Below are positions 42,336 through 50,617 of a DNA stretch of 64,000 nt, piece by piece. Both the position numbers and the translations under genes were made by a program. The notes under the pieces are model-generated. The model worked only from the letters and a program-made list of their open reading frames with translations. It was not told where the DNA came from and searched no databases. The stretch comes from Deltaproteobacteria bacterium UBA5756 (GTDB taxonomy: Bacteria > Desulfobacterota > Syntrophorhabdia > Syntrophorhabdales > Syntrophorhabdaceae), in assembly GCA_002418985.1 (NCBI GenBank), contig DIFE01000081.1:11715-75714 (forward strand), written 5' to 3'. Each line of letters opens with the position of its first letter. The stretch's first letter is position 1.

Positions 42336-42966
42336 TGCGTGCTCCTTTGTACAACTTTATCTCGTATGTTTTCATTTTGAGGTCTTCGCCGGATGCCTCT
42401 TCTCCGACAACGCGAACGGCGTTGAGTCGCACCGAGACGAGAATGACGGCTTCCCTGCCGCGTATCTTCGAATCTTTCAAGGCATTCCACTGTGCGGTGA
42501 CGATAACCTTCTGATCCGACAGGGACTTGAGGTAATTGTCCCGGTACGGCTCGTAGAACGCCTTGAAAGAGGCAGGGTCAAAGCGCTTCGATACCCGGCC
42601 CATCCGGCTGGTAAAATCACCCTGCGACTTCACCTCAACGTACGTCCACCCGAGGATGTCCCTGATCGCATCCCGGCAGAAGATCTCAAGCTCCGGCCAA
42701 TGGATCCTGTCGGGATCATCGACACGGACCAGGGATGGCCTGCCGGCGGCATCCATGAAAACGATCTTGTCCTTTCCTTTTCCGGCAGCCACTATGACAA
42801 TCGATGCTATCGCCATGACGATGCCGAGGATCACCGCCGCCGCGGAAATGACAAGAAGCGCCCGGGAGGTAAGCCTGAGCCCCCTGAATATGCCCACTTC
42901 TATGGCAAGGGCCTGCATGCCGTCTTTCACGGTCCGTTTTTGTTTCTCCTTGTTGAATACCGTCAT
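42277..42966 (-). CDS. DotI/TraM (VirB8-type) T4SS protein
   Basis: A 229-residue bitopic protein with AGGAG before ATG 42966. One membrane helix (residues about 37-60, ALLVISAAAVILGIVMAIAS) is followed by a periplasmic domain. That domain has the order of DotI/IcmL/TraM: RIHWPELEIFCRDAIRDILG, then RFDPASFKAFYEPYRDNYLK, then VIVTAQWNALKDSKIRGREA and a final strand VRLNAVRV. DotI forms a VirB8-like inner-membrane ring. It is the first gene of the short run 42966-38271, divergent from the small gene at 43016. Confidence 0.75.
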   Translation of the reverse strand: MTVFNKEKQKRTVKDGMQALAIEVGIFRGLRLTSRALLVISAAAVILGIVMAIASIVIVAAGKGKDKIVFMDAAGRPSLVRVDDPDRIHWPELEIFCRDAIRDILGWTYVEVKSQGDFTSRMGRVSKRFDPASFKAFYEPYRDNYLKSLSDQKVIVTAQWNALKDSKIRGREAVILVSVRLNAVRVVGEEASGEDLKMKTYEIKLYKGARSVENPFGLYIVRFSEPAGN

Positions 42967-43015
42967 CCATCTCCTGCTATATGATAAATAGCGCCACGGA
43001 AAGGTTTATGGACCC

Positions 43016-43270
43016 ATGACCGAATTAATCACGAAACTGATCGGCAACGCGCAGACCATGGTCTCCCCCATGATGCCCGTGCTGGGAACCTACCTCATCA
43101 TCCGGGGTCTCATACGCCTCGCGAACGGCAATGACGCCGCCAAAGGAGGGGCGGGCGGGGGGAAAATGATCCTCATCGGGTCCTTCCTGACGTGCTATAA
43201 ACTGACATCCTGGATCGTTATCACCACGCTCACACGATGCGGCCTTGGTCTCGGCAGTGCCGGTCTTTAA
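43016..43270 (+). CDS. IcmC/DotE-like small membrane protein on the opposite strand
   Basis: An 84-residue protein with two hydrophobic segments (VSPMMPVLGTYLIIRGLIRL and KMILIGSFLTCYKLTSWIVI) joined by a glycine/alanine-rich loop (NGNDAAKGGAGGGK). Third positions are strongly G/C (ATC, CTC, GGC), like genuine genes here, while the antisense frame is low-complexity His/Gly-rich. The layout resembles IcmC/DotE/TraQ and the minus-strand gene at 39722. It is the only plus-strand gene of secretion type in the block, divergent from the DotI-like gene and convergent with the coupling ATPase gene. Confidence 0.58.
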   Translation: MTELITKLIGNAQTMVSPMMPVLGTYLIIRGLIRLANGNDAAKGGAGGGKMILIGSFLTCYKLTSWIVITTLTRCGLGLGSAGL

Positions 43271-43284
43271 GCGGTCTAAGTCGG

Positions 43285-45000
43285 TCAATGCAGGCCTGCG
43301 GGCGCGTCGCCGGGGCGATTTTTCGGTACTTTCTTCACGTATTTCATCAGCTTTAACTCCTTCACATCGCCTCTAGGCGGAATATAACGTGTTCTGAACC
43401 GCCTTACTTCATCCCCGGCAAAAATATATCCTTCCCCGATGTGCAGCCCCGTCAAATCTCTTACCTCTATCCTGCTGCCTTTTTGAAAGGCATAGGTTCC
43501 ATCCCAGTTGCCGAGACTCTCCATCATCGTGCTGTCATTTCGAATGTTGGGCATCATAAAGAACGATTCACCCGCCCGCTCCCCGAAAAATTTGGCCGTG
43601 TCCGTATCCTCTACCTTCATAACGATCTTATAGTTCGTATTGCCGATAAGTCTTTTCGCATCCGTCTCGGATGCCTTGAAGAGCGAGGCAAGCTCCTGAA
43701 CGGATATGATGACGCCAAAGCCCAGCGAACGGCCCTGTGCCAGAACGGTATCGAACCCTTCCACGGCGTAAGACCCGTACTCGTCCGCAATAAGGGTAAA
43801 GGGAACCGATGGCCTTCGCCGGCGGACCTCGCGCCGTATCTCTTCATAATTGCCCTCGACCCTTGTGCCGAGCGCTGTCGTCAATGCGATTTTGAAGGCA
43901 TTGAGGGTGAGCCTCCCCAAGGCCTGGAGGGTGGATATCGAGTATGACAGAGAGGGCAGGAGGACAACCAGGATGCGGCTGTTGGACACCACATCGACCA
44001 TATCGATCTCCGGGGCATCGGTATCGAAGATCCGGTTGAACGTCCCGGCAAGAAGATCGAGCGGGGCACCCCACTGCTGAACGAAGAACCCGTACTGTCT
44101 CAGCGCCTCCCCGGCCGCCGGCGACATCCTGCCCTGACCCCTGGTACGATATTCCTCCCAGCCGGGCAGGTCACCCAGCAACCCCCTCAGGCGGGCCTTC
44201 ACCGGCTGGCCGTCGTCGTACAAAGGGTATCTTTCGTCCGCCTCCAGGGCGAGGACCTCCTCGAAAGAAAGGTGCCTGCGCACCTGTGTGGGCGTGAGAA
44301 CGTATTCACCGAACACCTCCGGGTGATCCCTGCGGTAAACAAGCTGCGTGAGAACCGCCTTCATGAGAATCTTGCCTCTCTCCTGCCAGTAAACCTGATC
44401 TCCCTCGGCCTGCTTTAAGAAACCCGTCATGATCTCGGCAAGGAAATCGGCGTCACCGTGGGTCATGAAATTGAAAGTATGCGACTGGGCGGGATTGAGA
44501 AAGTTGAGGACAAGAAGGTCTTCCACGCGATCGCACGCCTCGATGATCTCATAGAGCACTTCATAGGTATCGGTGACATCCGATTTGCCGTCGATGAAAC
44601 AAAACCCTCCGCCGAGTCTCATGATCGAGTCCGCGATGCTCCTGATGGCCGTTGTCTTGCCTGAACCCGTGGTACCGATGAGCATCCCGTGGCGGGTGAT
44701 CTCCGGGATCGGGAGCATTACCGGTATGCCATAGTGGTCCTTTCCCAGGAAAATGGCGGCCTCGCCTCGCCTGCGTGCGAAGACCGGGCCCGGTGAGTTA
44801 CCCGAAGCCATGATTTGGAGTACAAGGCCGGCGACGAAGAAACAAACGGCCACAAAAGGGCTCAGAAAAACCATTGCAATTGAAGCCGCCGTCGTTGCAA
44901 GCGGGTTAATCCACCGGACCTTCAGCCAGGTTTCGGGACTTAGTCGGGAAGCGGGTGTGATCTTCGCCCGCTGCGCCCTCTCATGAATGGATTGTGCCAC
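43285..45000 (-). CDS. DotL/TrbC/VirD4-like type IV coupling ATPase
   Basis: A protein of 571 residues from GTG 45000. Two membrane helices in the first 70 residues (ATTAASIAMVFLSPFVAVCF, FFVAGLVLQIM), Walker A GTTGSGKT at 109-116, Walker B FTLIADE at 401-407 and a downstream LAQGRSLGFGVIISVQELAS segment are those of VirD4/TraD/DotL coupling proteins, which recruit substrates to the channel. It lacks a long C-terminal adaptor-binding extension such as that of Legionella DotL (about 780 residues). No relaxase gene adjoins it. It is transcriptionally separated from the DotI-like gene by the plus-strand gene at 43016. Confidence 0.85.
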   Translation of the reverse strand: MAQSIHERAQRAKITPASRLSPETWLKVRWINPLATTAASIAMVFLSPFVAVCFFVAGLVLQIMASGNSPGPVFARRRGEAAIFLGKDHYGIPVMLPIPEITRHGMLIGTTGSGKTTAIRSIADSIMRLGGGFCFIDGKSDVTDTYEVLYEIIEACDRVEDLLVLNFLNPAQSHTFNFMTHGDADFLAEIMTGFLKQAEGDQVYWQERGKILMKAVLTQLVYRRDHPEVFGEYVLTPTQVRRHLSFEEVLALEADERYPLYDDGQPVKARLRGLLGDLPGWEEYRTRGQGRMSPAAGEALRQYGFFVQQWGAPLDLLAGTFNRIFDTDAPEIDMVDVVSNSRILVVLLPSLSYSISTLQALGRLTLNAFKIALTTALGTRVEGNYEEIRREVRRRRPSVPFTLIADEYGSYAVEGFDTVLAQGRSLGFGVIISVQELASLFKASETDAKRLIGNTNYKIVMKVEDTDTAKFFGERAGESFFMMPNIRNDSTMMESLGNWDGTYAFQKGSRIEVRDLTGLHIGEGYIFAGDEVRRFRTRYIPPRGDVKELKLMKYVKKVPKNRPGDAPAGLH

Positions 45001-45066
45001 ATTCTCAGGAATAGCTATGAAGATGGGTGATGGATGATGGGGAAAGATGCGGTGTACTTCCTATGA

Positions 45067-45089
45067 CCCATAACCTATTGCCCATTACC
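45067..45089. repeat. Short direct repeat upstream of the tungstate operon
   Basis: CCCATAACC (45067-45075) and CCCATTACC (45081-45089) repeat with a 14-base period, and GGGTGATGG-like inverted copies lie nearby at about 45025-45040. It could be a regulator site or a remnant of simple repeat expansion. Confidence 0.35.
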
Positions 45090-45128
45090 CGTCTTTTGGT
45101 TATATTTTGAGTCTGCAGGGCATTAATG

Positions 45129-45137
45129 TGGTATAAT
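45129..45137 (+). promoter_or_regulatory. Extended -10 promoter of the tungstate operon
   Basis: TGGTATAAT has a perfect -10 TATAAT (45132-45137) and the extended TG. The best -35 is TTGAGT (45107-45112) at 19 bases. GGGAGG follows just before GTG 45185. I see no molybdenum-cofactor-type riboswitch in the 40-base leader. Confidence 0.5.
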
Positions 45138-45184
45138 TAAGCTTGTTTTTTCGTATGGTCAATATACATGCAAGGGAGGTTTTT

Positions 45185-46042
45185 GTGAAAAAGGTAAATA
45201 TTCTCTTTTGTCTCATCATCTTTCTGATTTTCCCCGTACTGGTTCCGGCCGCCGGGGATGATTTTGTCTTTATGGCCAGCACGATAGGCCCCATCGATTC
45301 GGGGATCGTCAGCGTCCTTGAAGACCATTTCGAAATGGACGCGGGTATCCGCGTCCGTCATGTCGGTGCCGGGACAGGAGCTACCCTTGGTATCGCAAAG
45401 AAGGGCGCTATCGATCTCGTCATGGTCCACGCTAAATCCCTTGAGGAAAAATTCGTCGCTGAAGGGTACGGAACGGAAAGGATCGATCTTATGTACAATG
45501 ACTTTGTCATCGTCGGACCGCCCGCCGACCCCGCCGGCATCAAAGGCATGAAGAAGGCCGGGGAAGCTTTGAAAACGATCGCGGACAAGAAGGCGCCGTT
45601 TTTGACCCGCGGAGACAAGTCGGGAACGCATGTGGCCGAGCTTCTTATCTGGGAGAAAGCCGGCGTGAAGCCTGCCGGCAGTTGGTACGCCATCTACGAA
45701 AAAGGATCGGAAGGAAATGTACCGACATTGCGCGAGGCCGACAAGCGCGGCGTCTACACCTTCATCGACAGGGCCACCTTTCTCGGCTTGCAGAAAGATA
45801 TCAAGCTGGTGGTGCTCGTCGAGAAGGATGAAGCCCTTCTCAACTTCATAACCCTGATCCCCGTGAACCCGAAGAAGTTCCCCCGCGTCAACGCAAAGGC
45901 CGCGACGACATACGTCAACTGGCTTACGGACCCCGCCAAAGGACAACTGATCATACGCGACTTCGGGAAAGACAAATACGGAAGTCCGTTGTTTTTCCCC
46001 AATTCAAAGCAGTGGCGTCAGCTCAACACGACAAAGAAATAA
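45185..46042 (+). CDS. TupA-like periplasmic binding protein, divergent paralogue
   Basis: A 285-residue exported binding protein from GTG 45185 (GGGAGG upstream; signal peptide ending VLVPAA). It aligns over its whole length with the next gene: DLVMVHAKSLEEKFVAEGYG, YNDFVIVGPPADPAGIKG, TRGDKSGTHVAE, YGSPLFFPNS. The anion-binding start STTTSTQDSGLLD of TupA is changed to STIGPIDSGIVSV and the glycine-serine loop GSGQAM to GTGATL. It may therefore bind a different ligand or a different oxyanion. It is the first gene of the operon. Confidence 0.75.
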   Translation: MKKVNILFCLIIFLIFPVLVPAAGDDFVFMASTIGPIDSGIVSVLEDHFEMDAGIRVRHVGAGTGATLGIAKKGAIDLVMVHAKSLEEKFVAEGYGTERIDLMYNDFVIVGPPADPAGIKGMKKAGEALKTIADKKAPFLTRGDKSGTHVAELLIWEKAGVKPAGSWYAIYEKGSEGNVPTLREADKRGVYTFIDRATFLGLQKDIKLVVLVEKDEALLNFITLIPVNPKKFPRVNAKAATTYVNWLTDPAKGQLIIRDFGKDKYGSPLFFPNSKQWRQLNTTKK

Positions 46043-46063
46043 CACTCTAAGGAGGAGAAAAGC

Positions 46064-46921
46064 ATGAAACGACTGTGCACATTTATGATCGCGGCGCTTC
46101 TTTTAAGTTTCGGGATGTTCCTGGCGCCCTTTGCCGATGCGGCACCTGCAGACAAGAACATCATCCTTTCGACAACGACGAGCACCCAGGATTCCGGGCT
46201 CCTTGATGTCCTGATCCCCATTTTTGAAAAGAAAACGGGATTTTTCGTGAAGACCATAGCCGTCGGCTCAGGGCAGGCCATGGCCATGGGGCAGAAGGGA
46301 GAGGCTGACGTCCTCCTCGTCCATTCACCCGACGCGGAAAAGAAATTCGTGGCCGGCGGATATGGAATCAACAGAAGAATAGTGATGCATAACGACTTCG
46401 TCATTGTCGGGCCGTCAGCTGACCCGGCGAAGATAAAGGGATCGAAATCAACCACGGACGCCTTCAAGAAGATCGCGGCCACCGGGGCGCTTTTTGTATC
46501 CCGCGGCGACAATTCCGGCACCCACGCAAAAGAAAAGGTGATCTGGAAGGCCGCAGGAACCAAATACGAAGGGGAGAAATGGTATCAGCAGACAGGCCTT
46601 GGCATGGGGCAGACCCTGAACGTCGCCACGGAAAAGCGCGCCTATACGCTGACCGACCGGGGAACCTATCTTGCCTTGAAAAAGAGGCTTGACCTTCCCA
46701 TCCTTGTTGAGGGCGACGCCATCCTTCTCAACGTCTATCACGTCATCGAGGTCAATCCTGCAAAGTGGCCCAAGGTGAACGCAAAGGGGGCCAAAGCATT
46801 CGCGGACTTCATGGTCTCCCCGGAAACCCAGGCGATAATCAAGACCTTCGGCGTCGAGAAATACGGCTCCCCTCTTTTCTTCCCTGACGCCGGTAAAAAA
46901 GAAGAGGATCTGGGCAAGTAA
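46064..46921 (+). CDS. tupA: Tungstate-binding periplasmic protein TupA
   Basis: A 285-residue protein with a signal peptide ending FADAA. It carries the TupA signature STTTSTQDSGLLD, whose Ser/Thr side chains bind the oxyanion, then VGSGQAMAMGQKGEADVLLVHSP, HNDFVIVGPSADPAKIKG, SRGDNSGTHAKEK and YGSPLFFPDAG. It delivers tungstate (with high preference over molybdate) to the permease encoded next. Tungsten is used by aldehyde:ferredoxin oxidoreductases and some formate dehydrogenases, typical of anaerobes. Good ribosome site GGAGG before ATG 46064. Confidence 0.9.
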   Translation: MKRLCTFMIAALLLSFGMFLAPFADAAPADKNIILSTTTSTQDSGLLDVLIPIFEKKTGFFVKTIAVGSGQAMAMGQKGEADVLLVHSPDAEKKFVAGGYGINRRIVMHNDFVIVGPSADPAKIKGSKSTTDAFKKIAATGALFVSRGDNSGTHAKEKVIWKAAGTKYEGEKWYQQTGLGMGQTLNVATEKRAYTLTDRGTYLALKKRLDLPILVEGDAILLNVYHVIEVNPAKWPKVNAKGAKAFADFMVSPETQAIIKTFGVEKYGSPLFFPDAGKKEEDLGK

Positions 46922-47620
46922 ATGGACCTTATTTACGAGGGCATCAAGCAGGCCATCATACTCCTCATCACCTTCGATCCAGAGGTGATGAGGATAACCC
47001 TGCTTTCCCTCAAGGTCTCGGGTACGGCAACCCTTATCAGCCTTTTCCTGGGAATCTCAACGGGCACCCTTGTCGCGCTGACACAATTTCCGGGGAAGAA
47101 GATCGTCGTCAGTCTCATCAATACCGGCATGGGGCTCCCGCCCGTTGTCGTCGGGCTTTTCGTGACCATCTTTCTCTGGAGGAACGGACCACTCGGTTTC
47201 CTGGGAATGCTGTACACGCCGGCGGCAATAATCATTGCGCAGTCGGTGATTGCAACCCCCATCGTCATGGGCATCACCCTCGCATCGATGCAGCAACTCC
47301 CGAAAAAACTGCGCCTCCAGATCCTCGCCCTCGGGGCCACACCGCTTCAGAGTGTCTGGGTTCTCATCAAGGAGGCCAGGCTTCCGCTCCTTGCGGCCGT
47401 GATGGCAGGATTCGGCGGAGTTATCTCCGAGATAGGAGCATCGATCATGGTGGGCGGGAACATCAAGGGATACACGAGGGTCCTCACCACAGCCACAGTC
47501 ATGGAAACAGGCAAGGGCAACTTTGAGGTGGCCATCGCCCTGAGCATCATACTCCTTGCCATGGCCTACTGTATCAATTATATTCTTACCCACATACAAC
47601 AGAGGGGGAGGCGTTTTTAA
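46922..47620 (+). CDS. tupB: Tungstate ABC transporter permease TupB
   Basis: A 232-residue inner-membrane permease with five to six membrane helices. TupB features are present: INTGMGLPPVVVGLFVTIFL, the coupling-helix region LRLQILALGATPLQSVWVLI with the EAA-like segment, and FGGVISEIGASIMVGGNIKG. ATG follows the stop of tupA with no gap, and the ATPase gene follows after 6 bases. Confidence 0.9.
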   Translation: MDLIYEGIKQAIILLITFDPEVMRITLLSLKVSGTATLISLFLGISTGTLVALTQFPGKKIVVSLINTGMGLPPVVVGLFVTIFLWRNGPLGFLGMLYTPAAIIIAQSVIATPIVMGITLASMQQLPKKLRLQILALGATPLQSVWVLIKEARLPLLAAVMAGFGGVISEIGASIMVGGNIKGYTRVLTTATVMETGKGNFEVAIALSIILLAMAYCINYILTHIQQRGRRF

Positions 47621-47626
47621 GAGAAG

Positions 47627-48721
47627 ATGGCCCGAGAAGCAAGCAACATCCTGGAGGCCCGCAATATCCGCGTAGAAAACCGCGGCGTTGTGATTCTTGA
47701 TGTCGCCAGTCTCCTGGTACGGGAAGACGAAGTTCTCTCCATCATCGGGTCCAACGGCGCGGGGAAGACAACCCTCCTTCAAAGACTTGCCATGCTCCAA
47801 AAATTGCGGCACGGCGAGATAATCTATCGCGGCAAAAGGGTCGGCCCCGATATACCGGTCACCTCTTACCGCAGGTCGGTCACGATGGTATTCCAGGAGA
47901 CCCTTCTCTTTGACACGACTGTCTTTGAGAATGTTGCATCGGGATTGCATTTCCGTCATGCAAGCAAAAAAGAGATCGAAAAAGCCGTGATCGACAACCT
48001 GGAGATATTCGGCGTGTCCCATCTGAAAAACCGTTCCGTCCGGACACTCTCCGGCGGGGAGGCGCGCCGTGTCAGCCTGGCCCGGTCCTTCGCCGTCAAG
48101 CCCGACATTATCTTCCTCGACGAGCCCTTCGCGGCCCTCGATCCACCGACACATGAATCCATCGTCACGGACTTAAGCCATGTCCTCAGAAGATCAGGCA
48201 CGACGACCATATTTGCCACGCACGACCGCTCCGAGGCACTGCGCCTGTCCGACCGGATATGCGTCATGGACCGGGGAAAGATACTCCAGGTCGGCACGCC
48301 GGATGAAATCATGAACCGGCCGGCTGACGAGTTTATTGCCGGTTTTGTAGGCGCCGAGACCATCCTGCCGGGTGTGGTTACGGATGCCAACAGCGGCACG
48401 ATCTCCGTGGACGTCGGAGGGCGGCAGGTAATGGCCGTAAGCGATACCCGGGCCGGTCAGAAAGTCGTTCTGTGCATCCGCCCTGAACGCGTATCGGTGT
48501 CAATTGAGCCACGGCCCGACACGACAAGCGAACGTAACAGTTTCGAGGGCACGGTATCGGAGGTTACATCTCTCGGTCTTTACTATCGCGTAATCATCGA
48601 CTGCGGCTTCAACCTCACCGCATTCATCACTCCCGGATCGCTCAAGCGGCTGGCCATCGAGAGGGGCAGAAAGGTCTATCCGTCCTTCAAGGCGACAGCC
48701 GTCCACGTATTGAAACGCTGA
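47627..48721 (+). CDS. tupC: Tungstate ABC transporter ATPase TupC
   Basis: A 364-residue ATPase: Walker A GSNGAGKTT near residue 42, signature LSGGEARRVSLA, Walker B IIFLDEPFAALDP and the switch His in FATHDRSEAL. A C-terminal extension of about 120 residues (ILPGVVTDANSGTISVDVGG, VVLCIRPERVSV, SVTSLGLYYRVIIDCG) is a TOBE/Mop-like domain that could sense the oxyanion and regulate transport. It completes the operon; about 180 bases without a gene follow before proS. Confidence 0.88.
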   Translation: MAREASNILEARNIRVENRGVVILDVASLLVREDEVLSIIGSNGAGKTTLLQRLAMLQKLRHGEIIYRGKRVGPDIPVTSYRRSVTMVFQETLLFDTTVFENVASGLHFRHASKKEIEKAVIDNLEIFGVSHLKNRSVRTLSGGEARRVSLARSFAVKPDIIFLDEPFAALDPPTHESIVTDLSHVLRRSGTTTIFATHDRSEALRLSDRICVMDRGKILQVGTPDEIMNRPADEFIAGFVGAETILPGVVTDANSGTISVDVGGRQVMAVSDTRAGQKVVLCIRPERVSVSIEPRPDTTSERNSFEGTVSEVTSLGLYYRVIIDCGFNLTAFITPGSLKRLAIERGRKVYPSFKATAVHVLKR

Positions 48722-48901
48722 TCCCGACCACGGCCGGTTGCCCTAAAGCCCCCGTCTCCCCACCCTTTGCTCTCCACGCCTATCGTCTATCGCCTACATC
48801 TTCTTGCTCACGGGCCGGATTCGTGGTAGATTTTTCCAGTATTCCAGATTGTCGAGACACACGCGTAACAGTCATCTGTCATTTCACGCAAAGGAGTCAT
48901 C

Positions 48902-50617
48902 ATGCTGTTTTCGAAAATGTTCATCCCCACCGTCAAGGAAGACCCCAAGGAAGCCGAGGTTGCGAGCCACCGTCTTATGCTGCGTGCCGGCTTTATCAGG
49001 CGCCTGGCATCCGGCGTTTATACATGGCTCCCCCTTGGTCTCAGATCGCTGAGAAAGGTGGAGCAGATCATCCGCGAGGAAATGAACAAGAAAGGCGCCC
49101 AGGAGATTCTCATGCCCGCCGTCCAGCCCAAGGAACTCTGGGTCGAAAGCACGCGATGGGAAAAATACGGCAAAGAACTCCTGCGCTTTGCCGACAGGAA
49201 CAACCGGGAACTATGCCTTGGCCCCACCCACGAAGAGGTGGTCACCGATCTGGTGAGGAGAGAGGTACGATCCTACAAGGACCTGCCCGTCAACCTCTAC
49301 CAGATCCAAACCAAGTTCCGCGATGAGATACGGCCCCGATTCGGCATCATGCGTTCCCGGGAGTTCTTCATGAAAGACGCCTACAGTTTCGACACCGACG
49401 AGGCGGGCGCCGGAAAAAGCTACATGGACATGTATGAAACCTACAACAACATATTTGAACGGTGCGGGTTCAGGTTCCGCGTCGTGGAGGCGGACACCGG
49501 TCAGATAGGCGGAAGTTTCTCCCATGAGTTCATGGTGCTGGCTGAAACCGGCGAGGACATCATCATATCCTGCGATACCTGCGGATACGCGGCAAATCTC
49601 GAGAGAGCCGAGGTCGGGGTAAAGGGAAAAACCGTCCCGACCGGAAAAAAAGATGTTCACAGGCGGGTCAAGACGCCTGACCAGCGGAAGATAGACGAGG
49701 TTTCCTCCTTCCTCGGGATAACACCCGACAAGCTCCTTAAGACCATCATCTATAATACCGACAAAGGTACGATCGCCGTTCTTGTCCGGGGCGACAGGGA
49801 GATAAATGACACCAAATTGAAGAACCTCCTCAAGCTCGACGAACTGGAGCTTGCCGACGAGCGGACCATCGAGGAGACAACGGGTGGGCCCCTTGGTTTC
49901 TCCGGTCCCATCGGCCTTACCATACCGCTTTACGCGGACATGGATCTCAAGTTCATGGAGGATTTCGTCGTCGGCGGCAACGAGCGCGACGTCCACGTGG
50001 TCGATGCCAATATGGCCGATTTCACGGTCAAGGGGTTCTTTGACGTGAAAGTCGCAGAGGCCGGCGACAGGTGCCCCCGCTGCGACACCGGGCGCCTGGT
50101 GACGACGCGGGGCATCGAGGTGGGACATATCTTCAAGCTGGGGCTCAAGTACAGCAAGTCCATGAACGCGACCTTCCTTGACAGTGACGGCAAGGAACAT
50201 TTCATGGTGATGGGCTGCTACGGTATCGGTGTCGGCAGGACGGTCGCCGCAGCCATCGAACAGGGAAACGACGAGAACGGCATGATGCTGCCCCTGCCGA
50301 TCGCACCCTTCGAAGTGGACGTTTTGCCGGTAAACACAACGCACCCCGAAAGCATGGCGATTGCCCGGGAGATTTACAGGGAACTCCTCGCGAAGGGCAT
50401 CGACGTCATCCTCGACGACCGAGACGAGCGCCCCGGCGTCAAGTTCAAGGACTGCGACCTTATCGGAATACCCCTTCGTATCACCATAGGCGAACGAGGC
50501 CTCAAGGAAGGCCTTGTGGAGATAAAGCGACGCGACAGTAAAGAATTCGAAAAGGTGCCTGTAGCGGAGGCGGCCGGGAGGGTCATACGTTATGTTGAAG
50601 ACGCTAAACACCGGTGA
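48902..50617 (+). CDS. proS: Prolyl-tRNA synthetase (bacterial type)
   Basis: A 571-residue class II synthetase of the bacterial type with an insertion (editing) domain between motifs 2 and 3. Motif 1 surrounds IREEMNKKGAQEILMPAVQP, motif 2 is YQIQTKFRDEIRPRFGIMRS, and motif 3 is GRTVAAAIEQ. The editing insert (about residues 220-380) carries LLKTIIYNTDKGTIAVLVRG. The C-terminal anticodon-binding domain has LDDRDERPGVKFKDCDLIGI. GAGTCATC before ATG 48902 includes AAAGGAG. The gene overlaps the next one by 26 bases. Confidence 0.95.
   Translation: MLFSKMFIPTVKEDPKEAEVASHRLMLRAGFIRRLASGVYTWLPLGLRSLRKVEQIIREEMNKKGAQEILMPAVQPKELWVESTRWEKYGKELLRFADRNNRELCLGPTHEEVVTDLVRREVRSYKDLPVNLYQIQTKFRDEIRPRFGIMRSREFFMKDAYSFDTDEAGAGKSYMDMYETYNNIFERCGFRFRVVEADTGQIGGSFSHEFMVLAETGEDIIISCDTCGYAANLERAEVGVKGKTVPTGKKDVHRRVKTPDQRKIDEVSSFLGITPDKLLKTIIYNTDKGTIAVLVRGDREINDTKLKNLLKLDELELADERTIEETTGGPLGFSGPIGLTIPLYADMDLKFMEDFVVGGNERDVHVVDANMADFTVKGFFDVKVAEAGDRCPRCDTGRLVTTRGIEVGHIFKLGLKYSKSMNATFLDSDGKEHFMVMGCYGIGVGRTVAAAIEQGNDENGMMLPLPIAPFEVDVLPVNTTHPESMAIAREIYRELLAKGIDVILDDRDERPGVKFKDCDLIGIPLRITIGERGLKEGLVEIKRRDSKEFEKVPVAEAAGRVIRYVEDAKHR

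Noticed and set aside
43025..43288. Minus-strand frame of 87 codons that would keep the block on one strand
   Set aside because: Its product is His/Gly/Asp-rich and without hydrophobic segments, while the plus-strand frame has proper codon use and two membrane helices.
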